Origin: Paenibacillus allorhizosphaerae
GTDB lineage: Bacteria; Bacillota; Bacilli; Paenibacillales; NBRC-103111
Direction: 5' to 3'
Assembly: GCF_910594985.1 (NCBI RefSeq)
Contig: NZ_CAJVCE010000004.1
Coordinates: forward strand, 1 to 64,000
DNA length: 64,000 bases
Shown piece by piece: positions 34,045 through 41,712 of this stretch; the stretch's first letter is position 1; each line of letters starts with the position of its first letter. The position numbers were made by a program, and so were the translations under genes. Below the pieces are notes generated by a model that searched no databases, was not told the origin of the DNA, and saw nothing but the letters and a program-made list of their open reading frames with translations.

Positions 34045-35823
34045 TTACGCTTCCATTTCGCCGTTTCCTTCCGATGCTTCGGCCAGCAGCTCCCTAGCTC
34101 GGCTGTTCCCCGGATCGCGAGATAACGCTTCCTTCCATGCGTCCAGCGCCTGCTCCGGCTTGCCCAGCTTCATATAGCTTTCGCCGAGCGACACCCATAC
34201 GTCCGCATCGTCCATGTTGCGATCGATACAGTACCGGAACTCAGCCGCAGCCGCAGCCGGATCTCCCCCGATCGATTCAGGGGTATACAGCAGCCGGGAG
34301 CCATTGACTCGTCGCGCCACAGCCTGTGACGGGTCCAGCTCCAGCGCCTGGGAAACGTGCTGCTCCAGCAGCGGGAGCAGCTTCAGCTTCACCGGCATGC
34401 TGCCCGCTTCTATGAGCCGCCCGTATGCGGCCGCCAGCCAGGCATGCGCTTCCGCACTCCGGGCCTCCGCGGTCACCGCCTGCTGAAACAGGTCTCGCGC
34501 CAGAGCGAATTCCCCGTCCGCCAGCTTGCGTTGTCCGAGGTGCAGCAGATACTGCATGCTGGCGGACGCATCCGGCCTCAATGCGCTCCCGCTCCGCCGC
34601 TCAATGTACACCGGCTTGGTGGACGGCGCATTATTGGCGAGCGAGACCCGGTCGAGCAGCGATGCGTCCGAGACGATCTGCACGGTGACAGGCACGCGCA
34701 ATCTGGCGGATAATACGCCGGCAAGCTCATCCGCAGGCCGGCTGCCGGCATCATGGAAATCGAGAAGCGCACGCAGCCCGTTCTCCTGCTCGATCATCTT
34801 CCACGCATCAGGCACGGGGGAGAGCGAGTATACCGCTTCTTGAATATCCCAAGCATCCAGCACGGTCCCGCCGAACCGGATCCGGTCCTTGCTTCTGCCG
34901 TAATGCGTCAGCTTGCCGCCTGTACGGCCGCAGGCGCACAGGGAACGCTCGACCGAGATCATGTCTTCGTTAAAATACCGCAGAAGCGGAGAGCCTTGAT
35001 GAGATAGCGTCGTGACCGCCGCAAACCCTTTTTCCCCGCATGCTGCGGGGCCCGAACCGTCTTCGCGCAGCACTTCCACGAAGAAATCGTCCTCTACGAT
35101 ATGCATCGCGCCGTATTCGCACATCGTTGCGATGTTGGCCGTTTCCGTCGAGCCGTACATATTGAATACAGGGACGCCCCACAGCCTTTGAATATGCTCC
35201 CTGCGCTTCTCGCCCAACAATTCGCCGGCGACGCATATGGCCCGCAGCGCCGGAAAATCTTGATGCGCCGCAATCCCTCGAAGACGCGCCGTTTCCGCCA
35301 GCAGCTCCATCTCGCGCGGAAGTCCCGCCAGCACGGTGACGCGCAGCCGCTTCATCAGATCGAGCACTTTGGGGTACGGCGTGACGGCGGTGCGGCTGCT
35401 GGCGGGGACGACCCCGGCTCCCGTCAGCCATGCCGCCTGCTCCATTAAGAAGGCGGGCAGCGCCAGCGCGTAAGGAAACCGGACCAGCACGAGATCGTCC
35501 GCCGTCAGCCGAACGCCGCAATCCTTCAGCTGTCTCCCGCCGGCAGCCAAATCTTCGCGGGTAAACCACGAGGCGGAGGGCTCGCCGGTCGTCCCGGTCG
35601 ATTCGTGGTAATGCGCGACGTCTTTCATTTCGACAGCCAGATGACCGAACGTTCCGGCCTTCCGAAGATCTTCTTTTGTCGTAAACGGCAGCGTCTGAAT
35701 GTGATCCAATCCCACGCCGGCGAGCCCATAGCCGGACAGTTTTTGCCGGTACAGCGGGGAGCCTGCAAGGCGCGCCAACAAAGCCTTGAACTTGGCCTCC
35801 CGCTCCTTGCGGTTGTCGACCAT
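34045..35823 (-). CDS. PaaK-like adenylate-forming enzyme fused to TPR module
   Basis: A 592-residue two-part protein. Residues 1 to about 410 resemble phenylacetate-CoA ligase and other acyl-adenylating enzymes: P-loop ESTGTTGEPSA, YGSTETANIA, RYFNEDM and a CAC metal-site pair. Residues about 420-592 form a TPR-like module (AEAHAWLAAAYGRLIEAGSM, GGDPAAAAAEFRYCIDRNMD, then DVWVSLGESYMKLGKPEQAL). The module is clearly paralogous to the stand-alone protein at 40961-41536. AAAGGAGG lies seven bases before the ATG. It probably activates a carboxylic acid as an acyl-adenylate. The TPR part may dock the product on a partner (inference). Confidence 0.82.
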   Translation of the reverse strand: MVDNRKEREAKFKALLARLAGSPLYRQKLSGYGLAGVGLDHIQTLPFTTKEDLRKAGTFGHLAVEMKDVAHYHESTGTTGEPSASWFTREDLAAGGRQLKDCGVRLTADDLVLVRFPYALALPAFLMEQAAWLTGAGVVPASSRTAVTPYPKVLDLMKRLRVTVLAGLPREMELLAETARLRGIAAHQDFPALRAICVAGELLGEKRREHIQRLWGVPVFNMYGSTETANIATMCEYGAMHIVEDDFFVEVLREDGSGPAACGEKGFAAVTTLSHQGSPLLRYFNEDMISVERSLCACGRTGGKLTHYGRSKDRIRFGGTVLDAWDIQEAVYSLSPVPDAWKMIEQENGLRALLDFHDAGSRPADELAGVLSARLRVPVTVQIVSDASLLDRVSLANNAPSTKPVYIERRSGSALRPDASASMQYLLHLGQRKLADGEFALARDLFQQAVTAEARSAEAHAWLAAAYGRLIEAGSMPVKLKLLPLLEQHVSQALELDPSQAVARRVNGSRLLYTPESIGGDPAAAAAEFRYCIDRNMDDADVWVSLGESYMKLGKPEQALDAWKEALSRDPGNSRARELLAEASEGNGEMEA

Positions 35824-35911
35824 AAGGACACCTCCTTTCGAAAACATGCACTCCAGCATAGATGAAGGCAGCGAACCCGCATTGCGGGCGATAGATGTTG
35901 TCGCCGCCCGT

Positions 35912-37255
35912 TTATTGGAATATCCGGGTCGCCTTGCCAAAGGTGCGGGGGATGTCGTGCCGGATTTCCACTTCGCACTCCACTCCGATCCGCTCGAACA
36001 TATGCTTTTTGATTTTGGCCGCCAGCTGCTTGTCGCTCAGCTTCGTCCGAAACGGCTCGGCTTCGATCTTGAATTTCCCCTTGTTTAGCTTGAAATGGTA
36101 CCACATGCCGACATCGGGAATTTCCATCAGGAAATGCTCGATTAGGAACGGAGAATAATCTTCGCCGCCCAAATGCAGCATGCTCTCCATCCGGCCTCGC
36201 AGATGCAGGACGTCCATCATGATGCCGCAAGCGCACTGGGACGGCTGCAAATAGCCGATATCTCCGGAGCGGTACCGCACCATCGGCATGCCTTCACGCA
36301 GCAGCGTCGTGACAATAATTTCTCCGGTTTGTCCGTAAGGCAGCGGTTTTTCCGTAACCGGATCGATAATCTCCACTTTCACATGCCCTTCCATGAGGTG
36401 ATAGCCTTTGTGATGGCTGCACTCCACCGCGACGCCGCCGCATTCGGTCGAACCGTAGAAGAAGGACACCTCGCAGCCCCACCATGCTTCCAGCCGCGTG
36501 CGGAAGGTGTGGGAGCAGCCTTCGCCGGTGAGTATGATTCGTCTCAGCTTGATATCTTCGCCGATTTTAATGCCGTACCGCTCGCTTTGCTCCGCCAGAA
36601 GCGCCGCATAGGACGGCGTCGTGGCCAGCACCGTGGCCTGGTATTCTTTCATCAATTCCAACGTTTTATCGACGGGAGCCATATATCCGCCTTTGCCAAG
36701 CGACAGCACCGCCGTACCGAAGGCAAACTGGAAGAGCCGCTGGAACCCGAGACCCGGCAGCGCAAACTCGTACGGCAGCGCGACGGCGGCCACGTCGGCG
36801 TCCGTTTCCTTGAACAACTCCAAATATTTGGGCAGCAGGTCGTACACGTATTGATCGGCCAGCGTGTAGGCGGTATAGATGGGTTTGCCCGACGTTCCGC
36901 TCGTGAGATGCACCTGACCGATTTCTTTCGGATCGACGCATAGTAATTTTTGCTTGTCTCCCCGAATGACGTCTTTGCGCAGCAGCGGCACCGTCGACAG
37001 CTGCTCCAGCCTGTCGATCTTTGGCGCTGTGAAGCCGGCTTCCTCCAGCTTCGCGCGGTAATATTCGTTCCGGTTCCAGACATGCGCCAGCGTCGCGTTG
37101 ATCGCTTCCAGTTGATAGTCTTCGATTCGTTGCCGGGGCAGCTTCTCTATCGTTTTTCCTTCGTCGTCCAGCTGTTTATAGAAAGCTTTGAATTGTTCCA
37201 GATGGGACGCATGCTCGTCGATAGAAACCGTCATCTTGTGAGATTGCAGTTTCAT
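35912..37255 (-). CDS. PaaK-like adenylate-forming ligase
   Basis: A 447-residue member of the phenylacetate-CoA ligase group. Motifs are HLTSGTSGKPIYTAYT, FFYGSTECGG, YRSGDIG, a CAC pair, and a C-terminal subdomain ending GKATRI. It should form an acyl-adenylate and perhaps a thioester. It starts at the ATG six bases after AGGAGG. The second, TPR-fused ligase begins about 90 bases downstream. With the chorismate-lyase-like protein nearby, 4-hydroxybenzoate is a natural substrate guess, unproven. Confidence 0.85.
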   Translation of the reverse strand: MKLQSHKMTVSIDEHASHLEQFKAFYKQLDDEGKTIEKLPRQRIEDYQLEAINATLAHVWNRNEYYRAKLEEAGFTAPKIDRLEQLSTVPLLRKDVIRGDKQKLLCVDPKEIGQVHLTSGTSGKPIYTAYTLADQYVYDLLPKYLELFKETDADVAAVALPYEFALPGLGFQRLFQFAFGTAVLSLGKGGYMAPVDKTLELMKEYQATVLATTPSYAALLAEQSERYGIKIGEDIKLRRIILTGEGCSHTFRTRLEAWWGCEVSFFYGSTECGGVAVECSHHKGYHLMEGHVKVEIIDPVTEKPLPYGQTGEIIVTTLLREGMPMVRYRSGDIGYLQPSQCACGIMMDVLHLRGRMESMLHLGGEDYSPFLIEHFLMEIPDVGMWYHFKLNKGKFKIEAEPFRTKLSDKQLAAKIKKHMFERIGVECEVEIRHDIPRTFGKATRIFQ

Positions 37256-37320
37256 AATCATCCTCCTATTCCATTGTTACCCGCGAGAGGACGGCGGCGC
37301 CGACTGGCTGGGATGCAGCG

Positions 37321-37938
37321 TCATCCCCGGTTCCGGTTCTCCAGGCTCAGCTTCGTGCGGGACGATAACAAGTTCAGAATCAGATCCACCGACTCGCTTA
37401 CCGAATACCGGTCCGATTCGATGACCAGCTCCGGCCGCTCCGGAGGCTCGTAAGGAGCGGATATGCCGGTAAACTGCGTGATTTCTCCCGCTCTCGCTTT
37501 TTGGTACAGCCCCTTCGGATCGCGCCTTTCGCACTCGCTCAGCGAGCACTTCACGTAAATCTCAATAAAATCCCCTTCACCGACAATCGACCGCGCCATC
37601 TCGCGATCCGCCCGATACGGAGAAATGAACGCGGTTACGGCAATCATGCCCGCATCCGCGAACAGCTTTGCCACCTCCGCGATTCTGCGAATATTCTCCT
37701 TGCGGTCTTCGGGATGGAACCCGAGATCCTGGTTCAAGCCGTGACGGATATTGTCCCCGTCCAGAACATAAGAGCGGCAGCTCGCGTGGTACAGCGCCTT
37801 CTCCAATGCATAAGCAAGCGTAGATTTACCCGATCCCGACAGACCCGTAAGCCACAGCACGCAGCTATGATGCATATTCAGCCTGTGTCGGTGATCTCTT
37901 GTAATATGGGATGGATGCCGCGTAATGTTCGTTTCCAA
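37321..37938 (-). CDS. cysC: Adenylylsulfate (APS) kinase
   Basis: A 205-residue APS kinase making PAPS from adenylyl sulfate and ATP. It shows the P-loop GLSGSGKS (about 32-39), LDGDNIRHGLNQDLGF, and the ENIRRIAEVAKLFADAG and FIEIYVKCSLSECERRDPKG stretches. The start is a TTG nine bases after GGGAGGG. No other sulfate-assimilation gene is near. It is the first gene of the aromatic-activation operon, so PAPS for sulfation, or a related adenylyl donor role, is suggested. A C-terminal extension after about residue 185 is polar. Confidence 0.93.
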   Translation of the reverse strand: METNITRHPSHITRDHRHRLNMHHSCVLWLTGLSGSGKSTLAYALEKALYHASCRSYVLDGDNIRHGLNQDLGFHPEDRKENIRRIAEVAKLFADAGMIAVTAFISPYRADREMARSIVGEGDFIEIYVKCSLSECERRDPKGLYQKARAGEITQFTGISAPYEPPERPELVIESDRYSVSESVDLILNLLSSRTKLSLENRNRG

Positions 37939-38060
37939 CCGATTCTACCCTCCCACAGCGAATCCATAGTGTGCGTTATACCAATCGGAGGCAAGGAGCC
38001 GGCGGAAGCTTCCGCTTCTTTTTGTTTCTCACTTTGATCCTTTCCTCGCATATTATCCAT

Positions 38061-38233
38061 TGACCAGTGATCTTCCCCCCTTCCGGATTACTCTATTTAT
38101 GAAATGCAAGAGAAACAAGACTTGACTCAGACAAGTGTATATTTTTGATAAAGTAAGCATTTCATCCAACCGCCGGTTGAAAGACTCACATATCTTAACT
38201 AGCATAGAGCGATCGAACCTGAAGGAGGGAATT
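38061..38233. promoter_or_regulatory. Divergent promoter region of the cluster
   Basis: This 170-base region separates the two divergent operons. On the plus strand, AACC (38168-38171) followed 17 bases later by CATATCTTA (38189-38197) fits the SigK consensus mACm-N17-CATAnnnTA. A SigA-like TTGACT/TTGATA pair (N17) lies slightly upstream, near 38122-38150. Both are short motifs and could be chance. Confidence 0.35.
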
Positions 38234-39151
38234 ATGCCTGTGTTGCTGTATGGGTTGGAAAATGACCAAGATTTCCAGTATGTTCATACGCGCCTCCTGG
38301 TCAGCTGTCCGGCCAGCGGTCCGGACGAAGGAGGATTGTTTTTGCTCGACTTTCAGCGCAACGACATGCAGAAGCTGTATACCGCCAGCTGCATGGGGAT
38401 GGCGTGGGCGGATAACAGGCTCATCGTGGCGACCGACGATAACCAGATCCTTGCTTTCGATTCGGGGTTCCGGTTGACGTCCAGAACGAAGCACCGGAAG
38501 CTCGATTTCCATGGCGTCGCCAAGCTCAGCGATCGGATGGTGCTTGTGGCTGAGACGGCGGTTAACGCGGTCGGCTGTTACGAGACCGGTACGTTCACGC
38601 GAATCGGAGAAATTCGTTTCAATCCGATAGAAAAAGATATTCATCATATCAACGACATTTGGTTGGAAGGTTCGACGTTATATGTTTCGATGTTCTCGCC
38701 CTATGACAAATGGTTTTTGGACCCGATGCAGCGAAACGGCGCGATCGTCGCTGTCGACTTGACCGGCTTTCATCCGCACGACAGCATAGACATCGATCCG
38801 GCGAATCATATTGTCGTGAGCCGCCTGTATATGCCGCACACGGTGATGGTGCATAACGCGCAGCTGGCTTATTGCGACTCCATGTCCTTTTGCGCCGTTA
38901 CCGGAAACGATACGAAAATTCAAGTGGCGGGCTTTACGCGCGGACTGGCCATAACGGACGATACGATCTTTATCGGGCAAAGCCGCATGAGACATGTGCT
39001 GCGCATTCCTCACGAAATGTCCAACTGCAGCCTTGACGGCGGAATCTACGTCTATAATCCGGAGTTTCGAATCTCCCGATTTGTGCCGCTTCCTGCACAG
39101 CAGGTGTACCAGATTCTCGAACTTCAACAGCAATTTCCATCGGGAGGTTAA
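38234..39151 (+). CDS. Beta-propeller-like DUF4915/TIGR03032-type protein
   Basis: A 305-residue protein without signal peptide. Repeated short strands (GLFLLDFQRNDMQKLY, RLIVATDDNQILAFD, LYVSMFSPYDKW, ITDDTIFIGQSRMRH) suggest a beta-propeller, and it resembles DUF4915/TIGR03032 proteins of unknown function that often sit with TPR proteins. A central HHINDIWLEG is typical. GAAGGAGGG precedes the ATG. It opens the plus-strand operon of the cluster; the next gene starts five bases after its stop. Confidence 0.7.
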   Translation: MPVLLYGLENDQDFQYVHTRLLVSCPASGPDEGGLFLLDFQRNDMQKLYTASCMGMAWADNRLIVATDDNQILAFDSGFRLTSRTKHRKLDFHGVAKLSDRMVLVAETAVNAVGCYETGTFTRIGEIRFNPIEKDIHHINDIWLEGSTLYVSMFSPYDKWFLDPMQRNGAIVAVDLTGFHPHDSIDIDPANHIVVSRLYMPHTVMVHNAQLAYCDSMSFCAVTGNDTKIQVAGFTRGLAITDDTIFIGQSRMRHVLRIPHEMSNCSLDGGIYVYNPEFRISRFVPLPAQQVYQILELQQQFPSGG

Positions 39152-39156
39152 ATTTC

Positions 39157-39678
39157 ATGGCCAACGACAAACAGAAGAAATCGTTAGAAGAAGTGAAGAA
39201 GCTTCATGCCAAAGGAGTTGACGGCAACAAAAAGGCGGCGAAAAGCGCGAATGAGAAGTTGGCGAAGCTGAGGGAAGCGGCACCTTCTGATGCACTCATC
39301 GAAGCGTACTACGGCAGTTCTCTTGCTTTGCTGGCGCGGGATGCGACGAAGACGCTGGAGAAAGCCGATAAGGCGCAGGAGGGGCTTGACGCACTGAACC
39401 GGGCCGTGAAGCTCGATCCGAGCCATAAGGAAATCCGGCTGCTGCGAGCCAACGTTTGCGTACGGCTGCCGGAGTCGTACTTCCAATGCGCTAAGACGGC
39501 GATCGAGGATTTTACGTATCTGCTTGACCGTTATAAGGAAAATTCCGACTATTTGTCGCATACGCAGGTAAGCGAGATCTTGCGACAACTGAGCACCGCC
39601 TATCAAAATGCGGGAAATCCCGCCGAGGCGAACGTAGTGCTGCAGCGTCTAGCCCAGCACAAATCCGCCAAAAAGTAA
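39157..39678 (+). CDS. TPR protein with basic N terminus
   Basis: A 173-residue cytoplasmic helical protein. A Lys-rich N-terminal arm (KQKKSLEEVKKLHAKG) is followed by TPR-like helices. The stretch EAYYGSSLALLARDATKTLE and further AKTAIEDFTYLLDR is paralogous to the next gene (EAYHGSTMILVARDATKPLD, QTAIEDYTFLIDQ). GGGAGG lies nine bases before the ATG. It is the second gene of the plus-strand operon and probably a scaffold for partner binding. Confidence 0.7.
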   Translation: MANDKQKKSLEEVKKLHAKGVDGNKKAAKSANEKLAKLREAAPSDALIEAYYGSSLALLARDATKTLEKADKAQEGLDALNRAVKLDPSHKEIRLLRANVCVRLPESYFQCAKTAIEDFTYLLDRYKENSDYLSHTQVSEILRQLSTAYQNAGNPAEANVVLQRLAQHKSAKK

Positions 39679-39698
39679 CGCAGGGGGGAAGGACTCCG

Positions 39699-40547
39699 TT
39701 GACAATCCAAAGCGTAAAGGTCAGCCAGCTATCCGCCTCGTACCACGAGAGGCTGATTCACATCATCCGGCTCCACGGCGAAGGCGTCGCAGGCAATGCG
39801 GCTTCCGTTCAGGAAGCGAACCGGCTGCTGGAGCTGCTGCGGCGCGATTACCCGGGCGTTACTCTTGCGGAGGCCTATCATGGCAGCACGATGATTCTGG
39901 TCGCCCGGGACGCGACGAAACCGCTCGACAAGCTGAAATGGTGCAAGAACGGATTAATGCTCCTGGACAGGGCGGTGGCTGCCGCACCGCATGACCTCAT
40001 GGTCCGTCTGCTGCGCGGCAAGGCCGCGTTCCAACTGCCGGAGAAGTACTTCAAACGGACGCAGACGGCGATCGAAGACTATACGTTCCTAATCGATCAG
40101 GAATTGCGTCAACCTGGCGTATTGGAGGCGGACGAATATCCGAACATTATTTATGAGCTGGGCGAAGCGTATCAAAGTGTCGGCCGGAACCGGGATGCGG
40201 TTATGTGCTGGAGCAATCTGCTAACCCGGGCGCTCACTCCGGACATGCGGCAGCGCGTCAGCCATAAATTGCAGGCGATGGAAGGCAAGCCCGCCGTTGA
40301 AATCATGCCGCCGGCCAATAGCGTCCAATCGATACTAATCGGAATCGGCGCCCGTGCCACCGGCGACGCCCTCCAACAGTGGGGGCAGCCGAAAAAGAAG
40401 AAGTCCGAGAAGAAGAGAAAACAAGCTTCCCGCAAAGCGCGTCAATCAGATGAGGCTGCGGCCAGAAAAGGTAAGAACGATTCGACTTCGAACCAAAAGA
40501 ATAGAAAATCACACAGCAAGCCGAACAAGAAGAACCGCAAGCATTAA
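39699..40547 (+). CDS. TPR protein with long Lys/Arg-rich tail
   Basis: A 282-residue protein. Residues about 5-210 are TPR-like and paralogous to the preceding gene. From about residue 225 to the end it is almost all Lys, Arg, Ser, Asn and Gln (starting QPKKKKSEKKRKQASRKARQ). This is an extremely basic disordered tail suited to binding nucleic acid, anionic polymers, or to serving as a multi-lysine acceptor. The start is a TTG after GGGGGAAGGA. It belongs to the DUF4915 operon. Confidence 0.7.
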   Translation: MTIQSVKVSQLSASYHERLIHIIRLHGEGVAGNAASVQEANRLLELLRRDYPGVTLAEAYHGSTMILVARDATKPLDKLKWCKNGLMLLDRAVAAAPHDLMVRLLRGKAAFQLPEKYFKRTQTAIEDYTFLIDQELRQPGVLEADEYPNIIYELGEAYQSVGRNRDAVMCWSNLLTRALTPDMRQRVSHKLQAMEGKPAVEIMPPANSVQSILIGIGARATGDALQQWGQPKKKKSEKKRKQASRKARQSDEAAARKGKNDSTSNQKNRKSHSKPNKKNRKH

Positions 40548-40603
40548 ACGAGCAGATCCATATCCGCGGTTCGGCCCAGAAGCATTGAAAGGAGGTGAGC
40601 GTC

Positions 40604-40834
40604 ATGTCTAACATTCGGAGAAAAATCATCAAACGGGTAAAAAAGCAGGCGATGCCTTACATCAAGTCGGCTTTGAAAACAGGAGCCAACAAGGTCAGCG
40701 AACAGCTGCTGATCGTGGCCGATGATCTGGATCAGCCGATCGACGAAATCATGGAGAAAGTGGGAAATGCGTTGAAAAGCGGTCTGATTGCAGCCGGGCA
40801 AGAAATTGCCCGCAACCAAGCCAATACCCGCTGA
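40604..40834 (+). CDS. Small basic helical protein, paralogue of the poly-Lys protein
   Basis: A 76-residue protein: a basic N-terminal helix (RRKIIKRVKKQ) and a C-terminal half (VSEQLLIVADDLDQPIDEIM then VGNALKSGLIAAGQEI) that matches the protein at 31551-31850. AAAGGAGG lies eight bases before the ATG; a GTG three codons earlier overlaps that site. It is the last gene of the plus-strand operon and is followed by a terminator. Confidence 0.72.
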   Translation: MSNIRRKIIKRVKKQAMPYIKSALKTGANKVSEQLLIVADDLDQPIDEIMEKVGNALKSGLIAAGQEIARNQANTR

Positions 40835-40915
40835 ATGCGTCTGACGGCGGCAAGGCGGCGGGTGTATGCCGGTCGCCTTCCCTCCGAAGGCAGCAGCAGC
40901 ACATTTCTTGCCTTC

Positions 40916-40970
40916 AAGCGAAAATGCCCGAAGCTTCTATAAGCTCAGGGCATTTTCGCTTTATTGCGCG
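40916..40970. terminator. Bidirectional terminator
   Basis: AAGCGAAAATGCCC (40916-40929) pairs with GGGCATTTTCGCTT (40948-40961), with an AAGCTT-containing loop. TTATTG follows on the plus strand, and A/T-rich sequence flanks the minus side. It separates the plus operon from the convergent TPR gene. Confidence 0.88.
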
Positions 40971-41536
40971 TTGTTTGGTTCGCTGCCGCTCTCGCCTTCA
41001 AGCTGCCGCAGCAGCTGGGCCGCCTTCTCGTTATCCGGCTCGCGCCGCAGCGCCTCTTCCAGCGCAGCCGCCGCTTGGTCAGGCTCCTCGGTCTGAATGT
41101 AGCATTCGGCGAGCGCCAACCACACGTCAGCCTCATCCATCCCTTTGGCGATGCAGTAGCGGAACTCATCGACCGCCGCCGCAGGATCGCCGCCGAGCAT
41201 TTCCGGCGTATTCAACATGCGGGCGCCGTTCATTCTTCGGGCAAGCGGCAGCGACGGATCGATGTCGAGGGCGATGGCCACCTCGTTCTCCAGCATCTGC
41301 AGCAGCTTGACCTTCTCCATCAAACCCCACGCCCCTTCGATCCGGCGGCCGTATACCGCAGCCAGCCACGCGTGCGCTTCCGCGCTGCGGGGCTCCAGCG
41401 CCGCCGCCTCTTCAAACCACTGTTGGGCTTCGTCGTACTCCAAGTTTTTGAACCTGGCGTAACCGCGCTGAAGTATGTCATGCAGCCGGGTCGCAGCACG
41501 CAGCTGCGAATGGCTCTCCTGTTTGTCGCTCGGCAT
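40961..41536 (-). CDS. Stand-alone TPR protein homologous to the ligase TPR module
   Basis: A 191-residue protein with TPR-like helices. Its AEAHAWLAAVYGRRIEGAWG, GGDPAAAVDEFRYCIAKGMD and DVWLALAECYIQTEEPDQAA segments match the C-terminal module of the adenylate-forming enzyme at 34045-35823 over its whole length. AAAGGAG lies seven bases before the ATG; longer in-frame starts lack a site. The shared module links this gene to the operon 5 kb away. Confidence 0.75.
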   Translation of the reverse strand: MPSDKQESHSQLRAATRLHDILQRGYARFKNLEYDEAQQWFEEAAALEPRSAEAHAWLAAVYGRRIEGAWGLMEKVKLLQMLENEVAIALDIDPSLPLARRMNGARMLNTPEMLGGDPAAAVDEFRYCIAKGMDEADVWLALAECYIQTEEPDQAAAALEEALRREPDNEKAAQLLRQLEGESGSEPNNAQ

Positions 41537-41712
41537 AGTATCGCTCCTTTCTTGACCATCATCTGCTGCCGCCCTGACCGAATGTCCAACCGACAGCATT
41601 CGCTTCCACATTTTATTCCGTATGCCGTCTATAAGTATGGACCATTGCAACATTTTTGCGGTTTTAATAATGGTAAAGAAATGCGCGAGCCGTAACATTC
41701 AACGGATGCTGC

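Noticed and set aside
37878-38060. 60-codon frame at the 5' end of the cysC operon, overlapping cysC
   Set aside because: A purine-rich site precedes it, but it overlaps the well-supported cysC start by about 60 bases in another frame and resembles nothing. A leader peptide cannot be excluded.
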